A stretch of 64,000 bases of DNA from Closterium sp. NIES-65 (taxonomy: Eukaryota > Streptophyta > Zygnematophyceae > Desmidiales > Closteriaceae). The notes below the pieces were generated by a model, which was not told the DNA's origin, did no database searches, and worked only from the letters and a program-made list of their open reading frames with translations. The DNA lies in assembly GCA_948144175.1 (NCBI GenBank), contig CANXME010002409.1:1-64000 (forward strand). The letters are read 5' to 3'. Position numbers and translations under genes: made by a program. Below are positions 34,701 to 45,700 of the stretch, in pieces. Numbering within the stretch: position 1 is the first letter of the stretch; the number at the start of each line of letters is the position of its first letter.

Positions 34701-34790
34701 GCTGACCGCGTGCAAGATGAAAGCTAAAACCCACTCGGAAGGCATGCTATTTGGGAGGCATCAACCTTATGATTTTAGGGTTGATGCCTC
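34701..34790. repeat. Left arm and loop of a foldback palindrome split by Copia-5
   Basis: GGCATGCTATTTGGGAGGCA-TCAACC, an 11-base spacer, then GGGTTGATGCCTC up to the Copia-5 start. The pairing partner of the outer left arm (GCTGACCGCG, CTAAAACCCA) lies beyond Copia-5 at 48548-48602. Without the insertion the arms pair over about 65 bp with some mismatches, as in a foldback or MITE-like DNA element. Confidence 0.65.
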
Positions 34791-34922
34791 TGTCAGAACA
34801 TTATAGCTTATACATTTGTGTAGGCTGTAGTGGGGTAGCCCATAAGGGGTACAACCCAATTAGGGTTAGTACTTGTACCCAACTGTTTCATAGTTCATTC
34901 ATTCCATTCTCACTTCTCGTCA
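34791..34922 (+). repeat. 5' LTR of Copia-5 (132 bp)
   Basis: TGTCAGAACATTATAGC... to ...CTTCTCGTCA, followed by the primer-binding site. Closely related to the Copia-3 LTR. Confidence 0.94.
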
Positions 34923-35366
34923 TGGTATCAGAGCAGGTTCCCGAGTGGGAATACTGCCTAGGGCCCACCACGAACTTTTTTTTTTCCTTCCCTGCCCGGA
35001 GCGCGCTTAGCTCCTAACTCGAGTAGCGCCTCTCTCCGTGTAGTCAGGTACCACTTCCTCTCTGTTTGCCCCACCACTCTCACCGCTGACCTCCTCGAGA
35101 AGGCCCTCCTAGCGATAGAGAAGAGCATAGTCGCTGTAGGAGCCTCTCGTGGTGACCCTCGCACCCCCGTCTTTGAGGGGTGTTCTCCCTCCCCCCTCTT
35201 GCCCTATGTTGCCTCTGCTGCTGCGGCCGACCTCGTTGGTTTCGAGTCGGTCGGCGCTGCGTCTGCCCCGAGCGGGAGACGCCGCACCGGCAAGGGCAAG
35301 GGGGGCAAGGGCACTGGAGGAGGTGGAGGGGGCGGTGGAGGTGCTGGTGGAGGCGGTGGAGGGAGT

Positions 35367-35497
35367 TGTCAGACTATCATAGTTGATGCATGTTTGTAGG
35401 CTATAGTGGGGTAGCACATATGGGGTACAGCTTTCTAGGGTTGTATTTGTACCCAACCCTGACTTAGTCATTCCATTCCTGTTCACTTGTTTTCACA
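35367..35497 (+). repeat. 5' LTR of Copia-6 (131 bp)
   Basis: TGTCAGACTATCATAG... to ...TGTTTTCACA. Same core as the other Copia LTRs but a distinct subfamily. Confidence 0.95.
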
Positions 35498-35579
35498 TGG
35501 TATAGAGCGGGTCCTTCCTTAGGACCGTTTTTTTTTTTAGGGCCCACCGAAGCGCGCCCCGAGGCGCGCCCTTTTTTTT

Positions 35580-36410
35580 TTTTAGCGACCCCTCGGGTCG
35601 CCATTTCCCTCGCGGCCCCGCTGTCCCTCAGACGCGGCCCCGCCACCCCTCCTGATCGCGGCCCCGCCACCAGCTTCGTCGCGGCCCCACCGCCTGCTTG
35701 ACGCGGCCCCGCCGCCTCCACTGACGCGGCCCCGCTCCGCCGGCTCTGACGCGGCCCTGCCGCCCGCTTCGTCGCGGCCCCGCCGCCTGCTTGACGCGGC
35801 CCCGCCGCCTCCCCTGACGCGGCCCCACCGCCGGCTCCGCCGCTGCACCCTACGGCCCCGCCGCTGCACCTGCCGGCCCGCCGCTGCACCTGCCGGCCCG
35901 CCGCTGCACCTGCCGGCCCGCCGCTGCACCTGCCGGCCCGCCGCTGCACCCAGCGGCCCGCCGCTTCACCTGACGGCCCCGCCGCTGCACCTGCCGGCCC
36001 GCCGCTACACCCCACGGCCCGCCGCTGCACCCTACGGCCCGCCGCCCCACCTGGTCGGCCCGCCGCTGCACCCTACGGCCCCGCCACTGCACCTGCCGGC
36101 CCGCCGCTGCACCGGTCGACCCGCCGCTGCACCTGACGGCCCCGCCCATGCATCTCCCGGCCGAGCCGCCCCAGCAGCAGAGCCGCCCCAGCAGCCGAAC
36201 CCCCCGGGAGCCGAGCCGCCCAACGCCGAGCCGCCCGGGACCCGAGCCGCCCTGCTGCCGAGCCGCCCGGGAGCCGAGCCGCCCGGGACCCGAGCCGCCC
36301 TGCCGCCGAGCCGCCCTGCGCCCGAGCCGCCCAGCCGCCGAGCCGCCCGGGAGCCGAGCCGCTGTGCACCCGAGCCGCCCGGTCGCTGAGCCGCCTTTCT
36401 GCATAGCTGC
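35580..36410 (+). repeat. GC-rich tandem repeats in the Copia-6 leader
   Basis: Three successive repeat kinds: GACGCGGCCCCGCCGCC units (35.63-35.84 kb), a 20-bp CCGGCCCGCCGCTGCACCTG unit (35.85-36.15 kb) and GAGCCGCCCGGGACCC units (36.16-36.40 kb). They end about 90 bp before the Gag start codon. Confidence 0.82.
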
Positions 36411-36494
36411 ACGACCTGCCCTGCCTGGTGAGCACAGTCCCACTGACACTGCGAGCTCTTTCCCTACTGCTTGCACTGCGTCGCTGTCGTCGCC

Positions 36495-39400
36495 ATGGCT
36501 ACCCCTAGTGTCCTAGCTTTTGACGCTGAGGGTCGCGCCATTGATTTTGAGGTCTGGTTAGACGACCTGCAGCTGTTCTTACAGTGCGACAGGGCTGACG
36601 ACCTTTCTCTCTTTGACCTCACCTCTGGCGCCTCTCCTGCTCCTGCTGCTGATGCTGATCCCACTGTCCGCTCTAAGTGGGCCACCCGCGATGCTGCTGC
36701 ACGTCTTGCTGTGCGTCGCCACCTCCCTACCTCTGAGCGTGCGCACTTTAGTCAGTACAAGAGTGCTCAGACCTTGTACGACGCTGTAGTTGCGCGCTAC
36801 TCCTCCCCTGCCACTGCTGCACTGAGCCGTCTCATGCTTCCCTACCTCTTTCCTGACCTCTCTGCCTTTCCCACTGTCGCTGACCTCATTACGCACCTCC
36901 GCACTAGTGACACTCGCTACCGCGCCGCCCTTCCTGCTGAGTTCTGCGCTAAGAACCCCCCCCCCATGTAGATCGCTCTCTACTACGTAGTCGCGCGCCT
37001 CCCTGACTCCCTTCGCGTCGTCAGGGACCACTTTCTCGCAGTCTGTCCCACCACCCTCACCGTCGACCTCCTCGAGAAGGCCCTCCTCGCAACGGAGAAG
37101 AGCATAGTCGCTGTAGGTGCTTCTCGTGGTGACCCTCGCACCCCCATCTTTGAGGGGTGCTCTCCTTCCCCCTTGCTGCCCTCTGTTGCCTCTGCTGCTG
37201 CTGCCGACCTGCTTGGTCTTGAGTCGGTCGGCGCGGCGTCTGCCCCTAGTGGGAGACGTCGCTCCAGCAAGGGCAAGGGGGGCAAGGGCGCAGGTGGAGC
37301 TGGAGGGGGCGGTGGCGGTGGCGGCGGTGGCGGCGGAGGGAGTGGGAGTGGCGGCGGGACTAGTGGCGGGGGTGGTGGTGGTGGTGGCAGCAGCGGCGGA
37401 GACGGTGGTGGTGGTGCCAGCGGTTCTGGTGGAGGCAGCGGCGGAGGTGGAGGCGGCGGAGGTGGAGGCGGTGGAGGCGGCAGCGGAGGAGGCGGTGGTG
37501 GTGGAGGAGGTGGAGCTGGTCGAGGTGGTACCCAGCAGCGTAGCGGCGGTGGTGGTGGCCAGCGCTCGCAGCGGCAGCAGCAGCAGCGCTCGCGGGACAT
37601 CCCTCCGCCTCAGCAGCTTCGTGAGTGGTACGCTGGGCGTCAGAGGGGTGGGGGTACTGGTCCCTGCACCTACGTTCTTCGTTCCGGCGACCGCGCGGGT
37701 GAGCAGTGTGGGGGTGCCCACGCCACCCAGCGCTGCTTTGGCCGCCTGACGGACGCTTGGCGTCAGCAGTTCCCTGGGGCTAGTGAGATCCCTCGCTGGG
37801 ATGAGCTTCTCAGGGCTGGTGTAGCGATCTTTGATCTTGATTTTGATGCTATCCTTGCTGCTATGTATGTTGTGGATTATAGTGAGGAGAATGAGGGTTA
37901 CCGCTGTTTCCAGCCCGACCCGGGCATTGGTACTGCTGCGCCAGGTGCTTGTGAGGCTGCTGCTCTAGGTGCCAGTGCGTTTGTGCTCTCAGGTACTGGT
38001 GAGACTGCGCTCTCAGGTACTGCGTCGTCCTCGTCCTCCCTCGCTTTCACACTTGACTCCGGAGCTTCTCGCTCCTTCTTTCGAGACCGCACTACCCTTA
38101 CGCCGCTCGGCCGGCCGGTTGCGGTCTCCCTTGCTGACCCCTCTGGGGGTCCTGTCCTGTCTCACTTCTCCACTGTCCTCCCGTGTCCGGCTGCCCCTTC
38201 GGGCACCCTTTCGGGTCTGTACCTTCCCTCGTTCTCTACGAACTTGGTGAGTGGAGCGGACCTGCAGGATGTGGGGGTTCACCAGTTCACTCCTGCGAGT
38301 CAGCGGGTGACCCACTGCACGGAGGCACGCACAGGCCGACACCTGGCCACGTTCTCGCGTCGGCCGGGGTCGAGTCTCTACACCCTGACCGTTGAGTCTC
38401 CTCCTGTCCCTGCGTCTGGTCCGGTGGCTGCGTCGGGTCAGGTGCTTGCTGCTGCGTCCCGGTCAGGTCCTGAGTCTGCCCCCTGTTCTTGTCGCCTCCT
38501 GTCTCACGAGACTCTCCTGTGGCACCACCGTCTTGGCCACCCCTCCTTGCCCCGTCTTCGGAGCATGGCTTCCCGTGTCCTTGTCTCTGGTCTTCCCCAG
38601 TCTCTCCCTCCTCTCCCCTCCGGGCCAGGACCTTCCTGTGTCCCCTGTGTCGAGGGTCGCCTCCGGGCTACTCCTCACTCCTCCCACTTCCCCCCGACAG
38701 AGGCTCCCCTGCAGACGCTTCACATGGATGTGTGGGGCCCAGCCCCCGTCCGTGGGCAGGGTTACGAGCGCTACTTCCTGTTGGTGGTTGACGACTACTC
38801 GCGTTACACCACAGTCCTCCCCTTGCGCAGCAAGGGTGCGGTCACTGAGGTGCTGATCGACTGGATCCGCGAGGCTCGTCTCCAGCTCAGGAAGAGCTTC
38901 GGCTCGGACTTTCCTGTTCTGCGTCTGCACTCTGACAGAGGCGGAGAGTTCTCTTCTCGCCTTCTGCGGGACTACTGTCGTGCACGGGGGATCCGCCAGA
39001 CCTTCACGCTTTCGGACTCACCACAGCAAAATGGGATTGCTGAGCGCCGCATTGGCATGGTCATGGATGTCGCTCGTGCGTCCATGATGCATGCGGCTGC
39101 CCCCCATTTTCTGTGGCCGTTTGCGGTGAGGTACGCGGCGCATCAGCTCAACCTTCACCCCCGGGTCTCTCGGCCTGCGATGTCCCCAGCCTTGCTGTGG
39201 ACGGGGAAGGTTGGCGATGCGTCTGTGTTCCGTGTCTGGGGATCTCGGGCGTTTGTCCGCGACTTGTCTGCGGACAAGCTGTCCCCTCGTGCTGCTCCCT
39301 GTGTCTTCCTTGGCTTCCCCACTGACGCCCCAGGGTGGCAGTTTTACCACCCCTCCTCTCGTCGTGTTCTGTCCTCCCAGGACGTCACGTTCGACGAGTC

Positions 39401-42398
39401 AGTCCCCTTCTACCGTCTCTTCCCCTACCGCACTCCTTCCCTCCCCCCACCCTCGGACTTCCTTGTGCCGGTTCCCCCCCCGGTAGACCCCCTCCCCCCT
39501 CAGGTTCCTGCCCCCTCAGGTGTGTCCCAGGTAGACGCCGTTGACCCGGTCGAGGTTACTGGTGACTCTGGTGCTGCTGCGGGTGCTGAGCCTGGGGGTG
39601 CTGACTCTGGGGGTGCTGTGCGCGGGGGTGCTGAGCCTGGGGGTGCTACTGCTGGGGGTGCTGGGCCTGGGGGTGCTACTGCGGAGGGTGCAGAGCCTGG
39701 GGGTGCTGAGCCGGGGGGTGCTGTGCCTGGAGGTGCTGGGTCTGGGGGTACTGGGTCGGGAGCTGCTGAGCCTGGGGGTGCTGAGCTGGGAGCTGCTGAG
39801 CCTGGGGGTGCTGCGTCTGGAGCTGCTGAGCCTGGGGTTTCTCCTGCTGCTGCGTCTCGCCGGGAGCCCCTCTCTCCACAGGAGCTGCGCGAGTGGTTCG
39901 CTCGCCGCTGGAGGCGTGCTGCTGAGTCTGGAGGTGCTGCTGGAGCTGGAGCTGGAGCTTCTTCGACTGTCGAGGGTGCGGGTGCTGCCGGTCCCGGAGC
40001 TGCTGGACCTGCGGGTCCTCCTGGAGCTGGAGCTGCTGAGGGCGTTGGTGCTGAGCCTACTGCTGTTGGTCCTGCTGCTGGAGGTGTGGGTGGCACTGGT
40101 GCTGTCGCTGAGGGTGCTGGTGCTGTCCCTGCTGCGTCTGGAGCTGCCGCGCGGCCTCGGCCGTACTTCGTTCCGCTCCTGCAGCAGGTTCTTGGTCTTT
40201 CTCCTCCAGTAGAGGGTCCACCGCTTGTCCACTCGCAGTCCCTGCTGGAGCCTTCCTCTCCACTGCCTGCTCCCTCTCCTTACACGGGTCCTACTGGAGG
40301 TCTTGCTGAGCGTCGTGAGCCTGCGTCTCGTCCCGCGTCGCCTGTTCGTGCTGCTCGCGCTAGTGGTCGCAGTTCGCGTCAGCGTCCTCCTCCTGTCCCT
40401 GGCACGCACCGGATGTCTTTGCGTCCGTCCACTGCTCTTCTGCGTGCCCCTTTGCCTTCTCCTCCTGAGTCCTCTCTTCCTGCGCTTGCCGACCCTGAGT
40501 CGGACTCTCTTCGTGCTGCTATTCCTACTGTCACGCGTCTGCTTGCTACTGTCGTCACTGACCCCTCTTTTGAGTCCACTGCTGCGTCTGCTCTAGTCGC
40601 TGAGCTCGTCGACTTTGCTGCTCGCTGTCGTCTCGACTACGCTGCTAGTCTTGTTGCTGAGTCTGCGTCTGTCTGTCCTCCGTCCGTCGGGGGTGAGTGT
40701 GCTCTTGGCACGGACGTCCTAGAGGACAGGCAGGAGGAGTTACAGTGTCTAGCGGCTGCTTCACCTCATCTCGCGTCTGTACTGCTTGCCCCTGAGGGAG
40801 ACCCGGATGCACTAGACATCCCGACTCCGCGTTCTTACGCGGAGGCCGTAGAGGGTCCCTACTCCTCTCAGTGGCAGGCAGCTATGGATGCAGAGATGGC
40901 TTCCTGGAAGTCCACAGGCACCTACGTTGACGCGGTTCCCCCTCCTGGGGCGAACATCGTCAGTGGCATGTGGATCTTCAGGGTGAAGCGGCCGCCGGGC
41001 TCTCCACCTGTCTTCAAGGCACGGTACGTTGCTCGTGGCTTCAGTCAGCGGCAGGGAGTTGACTACTTTCAGACCTTCTCTCCCACCCCGAAGATGACTA
41101 CTCTTCGGGTGCTGCTGCACATAGCCGCTCAGCGCGACTACGAGCTTCACTCTCTCGACTTCAGCACTGCGTTCTTGCAGGGTAGCCTGCACGAGGAGAT
41201 CTGGCTTCGCCGTCCACCTGGCTTCACTGGGACTTTCCCTCCTGGCACCCAGTGGAGCCTCCGACGGCCAGTCTACGGTCTCCGCCAGGCACCGCGTGAG
41301 TGGCACGACACACTGAGGACTACGCTTGCGGCTCTTGGGTTTGCTCCTTCTACTGCTGACCCGTCGCTGTTTCTTCGCACCGACACTTCCCTGCCGCCGT
41401 TCTACATCCTCGTGTACGTCGACGACTTGGTCTTTGCCACAGCGGACACTGCTGGACTCGCCTACGTGAAGTCCGAGCTGCTGAAGAGACACACGTGTAC
41501 AGACCTGGGTGAACTGCGCAGCTACCTTGGCTTGCAGATCACTCGGGACAGAGCACGTCGCACCATTACCTTGACTCAGTCACACATGGTGCAGCAGGTC
41601 CTTCAGCGCTTCGACTTTACGTACTCCTCGCCTCAGGCCACTCCTCTGCCTACTCGCCACTCACTCTCAGCTCTGCCTTCGGATGAGTCCGTAGAGTCGA
41701 GTGGTCCGTATGCAGAGCTTGTTGGCTGCCTCATGTACCTGATGACCTGCACACGACCTGACCTTGCATACCCTCTGAGCATTCTTGCACGCTATGTTGC
41801 TCCTGGGAGACACAGACCGGAGCACATGGCTGCAGCGAAGAGGGTATTGCGCTACCTGTGCAGTACGTCGGGCATGGGGCTAGTGCTTGGAGGGCGGAGT
41901 CCAGTGGTCCTTACCGGCCACGCGGACGCTTCTTGGGCTGACGACCAGGCTACGCAGCGGTCGTCACAGGGTTACACCTTCAGCCTTGGTTCCGGCTCTG
42001 TCTCGTGGCGGTCTACTCGCTCGTCTTCGGTTCTCGGCTCCAGTTGTGAGGCTGAGATCTACGCCGGGGCCATGGCTGCACAGGAGCTTCGCTGGCTCAC
42101 CTACCTGCTGACTGACCTTGGAGAGCCGCCTCGTTCTCCTCCAGTGCTGTACGTAGACAACAAGGCCATGCTGGCCTTGTGTCGAGAGCAGCGCTTGGAG
42201 CACAGAACGAAGCACATTGCTCTCCGCTACTTCCTTGCTCGTGAGCTGCAGCAGCGTGGTCAGTTGCGACTTGCGTACGTGGCCTCTGAGGCCAACACTG
42301 CTGATGTGTTCACCAAGGCACTCGCGCCTTGTGACCATCAGCGCTTTTGCACCCAGCTGGGTCTTGTACCTGTCTTGCCTCACTTGCTCTCCTCTTGA
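36495..42398 (+). pseudogene. Copia-6 Gag-Pol region
   Basis: Gag starts at ATG 36495 (MATPSVLAFDAEGRAIDFEV). A glycine-rich stretch of about 120 residues lies at 37.28-37.55 kb, and a C-x13-C-x3-H-x4-C module at 37.66-37.74 kb. Protease LDSGASRSFFRDRTTL is near 38.05 kb. Integrase (38.5-39.2 kb) has HHRLGHPSLPRLRSMA, CVPCVEG, HMDVWGP, HSDRGGEFSS and QQNGIAERR. A pentapeptide-repeat linker follows (39.58-39.85 kb), then reverse transcriptase (40.88-41.64 kb, YVDD at about 41.42 kb) and RNase H (41.9-42.33 kb). One frame is open for about 1740 codons from Gag to RNase H. Looks nearly whole. Confidence 0.92.
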
Positions 42399-42609
42399 CT
42401 TCACTTGTACTGTGACATATATATATACCTGCTCTTGTTTGTCTAGTTTTATATATATGTCTGTACTCCTGCATGTGAACTGGCCTCTGGCCCTGCTCTT
42501 GTGCTCGGACTGTGTGGTGACTTTGTGATCCACCCTGAGCTTGCTTTGCTTTGCCTTGCTTGACTGGTCTTGTGACCCCTTGTTCTCCCCCACTTTGCCT
42601 ATGGGGGTG

Positions 42610-42740
42610 TGTCAGACTATCATAGTTGATGCATGTTTGTAGGCTATAGTGGGGTAGCACATATGGGGTACAGCTTTCTAGGGTTCTATTTGTACCCAAC
42701 CCTGACTTAGTCATTCCATTTCTGTTCACTTGTTTTCACA
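42610..42740 (+). repeat. 3' LTR of Copia-6 (131 bp)
   Basis: Two differences from the 5' LTR. Preceded by the shared 3' tail (42399-42609) with two TATATATA tracts. Confidence 0.95.
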
Positions 42741-42745
42741 GGAGT

Positions 42746-45700
42746 GGGGGTGGTGGTGGGAGTGGTGCTCGGGGTGGCGGCGGCGGAAGCAGTGGAGGCG
42801 GCGGAGGCGGTGGAGGTGGCGGAGGGAGCGGAGGCGGCGGAGGTAGTGGAGGAGGCGGAGGTGGAGGAGGCGGCGGAGGCGGCGGAGGCGGCGGCGGCGG
42901 CGGAGGCGGCGGTGGTGGAGCGAGTCGCGACTCTGCGTCAAGGAGTGGCGCCGGTGGTGGTCAGCGTCAGCAGCAGCAGCGGAGTGGTGTGACCCTGTCC
43001 CCTCAGCAACTTCGTGAGTGGTACAGTGCATGCCAGCGCGGTGGGGGTTTTGGTCCCTGCTCTTACGTTCTCCGTACCGGCGACCGCACTGGTGAGCAGT
43101 GCGGGGGTCCGCACTCCACCCAGCGCTGCTTTGGTCGCCTGACGGACGCGTGGCGTCGCCACTTCCCTGAGGCGTCAGAGATCCCTCGCTAGGGAGATCT
43201 GGCTAAGGCCGGGGTTGCTATCTTTGATCTTGACTTTGATGCTATTCTTGCTGCCATGTATGCTGTTGCTGATAGTGTTGAGGGTGCCTGCTGTTACCTG
43301 TGTGTACCGCCTAACCCGGGCATTGAGGCTGCTGCGCTAGGTGCTGGTGAGACTGCTGCTCTAGGTGCTAGTGCGTCTGCTGCCCCAAGTGCCAGTGCGT
43401 CTGCCGCCCCAGGTGCTGGTGAGTCTGCTCTCTCAGGTACTACGTCGGCTCAGGCCTTCCACACCTTCACCTTGGACTTGGGTGCGTCCCGCTCCTTCTT
43501 TCGAGACCGCACCACTCTTACGCCGCTTAGTCGGCCGGTTGCAGTCTCCCTGGCAGACCCCTCTGGGGTTCCTGTCCTTGCTAGCTTCTCCACTGTCCTT
43601 CCGTGCCCTGCAGCCCCCTCTGGCACCCTGTCTGGTCTCTACCTCCCCTCGTTCTCTACGAACTTGGTGAGTGGAGCGGACCTACAGGATCGAGGGGTTG
43701 ACCAGTTCACTCCTGCGAGTCAGCGAGTGACCCACTGCAGGTGTGCTCGAACAGGCTGACACTTGGCCACGTTCACCCGTCGGCCAGGGTCGAGCCTGTA
43801 CACCCTTACTGCTGAGTCTCCGCCTACTGCTGAGTCTGCCCAGATAGCTGCGTCGAGTCAGGTGTTTGCTGCGGCGTCCAGGTCTGGTCCTGAGTCTGCC
43901 CCCTGCTCGTGTCGTCTGCTCTCCCACCAGACTCTCCTTTGGCACCACCGCCTTGGTCACCCCTCCTTGCCTCGTCTCCGAGGCATGGCCTCCCGTGTCC
44001 TTGTCTCTGGTCTTCCTCGGCCTCTCCCTCCCCTTCCTCCGGGGCCTGGCCCTACCTGCGTCCCCTGCGTCGAGGGGCGACAGCGCGCCGCCCCTCACTC
44101 CTCCCAGTTTCCTCCGACAGAGGCTCCGCTGCTAACTCTACACATGGACGTGTGGGGCCCAGCCCGCGTTAGTGGGCAGGGGAGAGAGCGGTACTTTCTG
44201 CTGGTCCTTGACGACTACTCGCGTTACACCACTGTCTTTCCCTTGCGTAGCAAGGGTGACGTCACTGAGGTGTTGATCGACTGGATCCGCGCAGCTCGTC
44301 TCAAGCTCAGAGAGAGTTTCGGCTCGGACTTTCCTGTTTTGCGTCTGCACTCGGACAGAGGAGGGGAGTTTTCCTCTGCCCGTCTGGGAGCCTTCTGTCG
44401 GGCACAGGGCATCCGCCAGACCTTCACGCTTCCGGCCTCTCCACAGCGAAATGGGATTGCTGAGCGCCGCATTGGCATGGTCATGGACGTCGCGCATACG
44501 TCCATGATGCATGCGGCTGCCCCCCATTTTCTGTGGCCGTTTGCGGTTCAGTACGCCGCGCATCAGCTCAACCTTCAGCCCCGGGTCTCCTTGCCTTGCA
44601 CCTCCCCTGCCTTGCGGTGGACAGGGAAGGTTGGCGATGCGTCTGCGTTTCGGGTCTGGGGATCTCGGGCGTTTGTCCGCGACTTGTCTGCGGACAAGCT
44701 GTCCCCCCGTGCTGTTCCTTGAGTCTTCCTTGGCTTCCCCCCTGACGCGCCTGGCTGGCAGTTTTACCACCCCACCACGCGCCGTGTTTTGTCCTCCCAG
44801 GACGTCACCTTTGACGAGTCGGTGCCTTACTACCGTCTCTTCCCCTACCGCACTGCGCCCCTCCACCCACTGCCGCTCTTCCTTGCGCCAGGTGCTACTC
44901 AGGTAGACCCCCTCCCTCCTCAGGGTCCTGCCCCTTCACGTGTGTCCCAGGTAGACGCAAACGAGCCTGCCGAGGTAGCTGTAGACTCTGGTGCTGCTAG
45001 AGGAGCTGAGCCTGCGGGTGCCGGGTCTGCGGGTGCCGGGTCTGGGGGTGCTGAGTCAAGGGATGCTGAGACTGGAGGTGCTGAGCCTGGGGGTGCTGAG
45101 TCTGGGGGTGCGGAACCTGGGGGTGCTGGGTCTGCTCGTGTGGCCGCCGGCGGTACTTCGTTGAGGTGGGAGCCGCTTGTCAGAATCCCAACCATTAGAC
45201 CATTAGGATAAAAGGGCTTGTTTCAGTAGCGGGTCAGTGCGCCCATAACCCCCCAGGCGAACGCGCCTGTAACCCTCTCCAGGATCAATCGGGCATCCAC
45301 AGTGCAGATCTACTGACACCCCCCCACAATGGGAGTCCCAGGACTAAGCACAGCGGCAACGGCCTACATGTGCATACACCGGGAATCGAACCCGAGACCG
45401 CTATGATACCATGTCAGAATCCCAACCACTAGACCATTGGGATAAAAGGGCTTGTTTCAGTAGCGGGTCAGTGCGCCCATAACCCCCCAGGCGAACGCGC
45501 CTGTAACCCTCTCCAGGATCAATCGGGCATCCATAGTGCAGATCTACTGACACCGCTCTCTCCACAGGAGCTGCGCGTGTGGTTCGCCCGCCGCTGGAGA
45601 CGTGCTGCTGAGTCTGAGGGTGTTGGCGCTGGTGTTTCTACTGGTGCTGGTGCGTCTGGGGGTGCTGCTGAGGCAGCTGGTGCTGACGGTCCTACTGGAG

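Larger units (their letters stand above)
35367..42740 (+). mobile_element. Copia-6, nearly whole Ty1/copia element nested in Copia-5
   Basis: Plus-strand element, 7374 bp, with LTRs 35367-35497 and 42610-42740 and target duplication GGAGT (35362-35366 and 42741-42745), inside the glycine repeat of the Copia-5 Gag. Primer-binding site TGGTATAGAGCGGG at 35498; purine tract ATGGGGGTG before the 3' LTR. LTRs differ at 2 of 131 positions. All parts are present in order and it looks nearly whole, with about one break. It is the best-preserved autonomous-type element in the window. Confidence 0.95.

Noticed and set aside
36579-37721. Long minus-strand frame (about 380 codons) opposite the Copia-6 Gag
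   Set aside because: It mirrors GC-rich Gag codons and the glycine repeat (giving Thr/Pro/Ser runs). No domain; the plus strand clearly encodes Gag.
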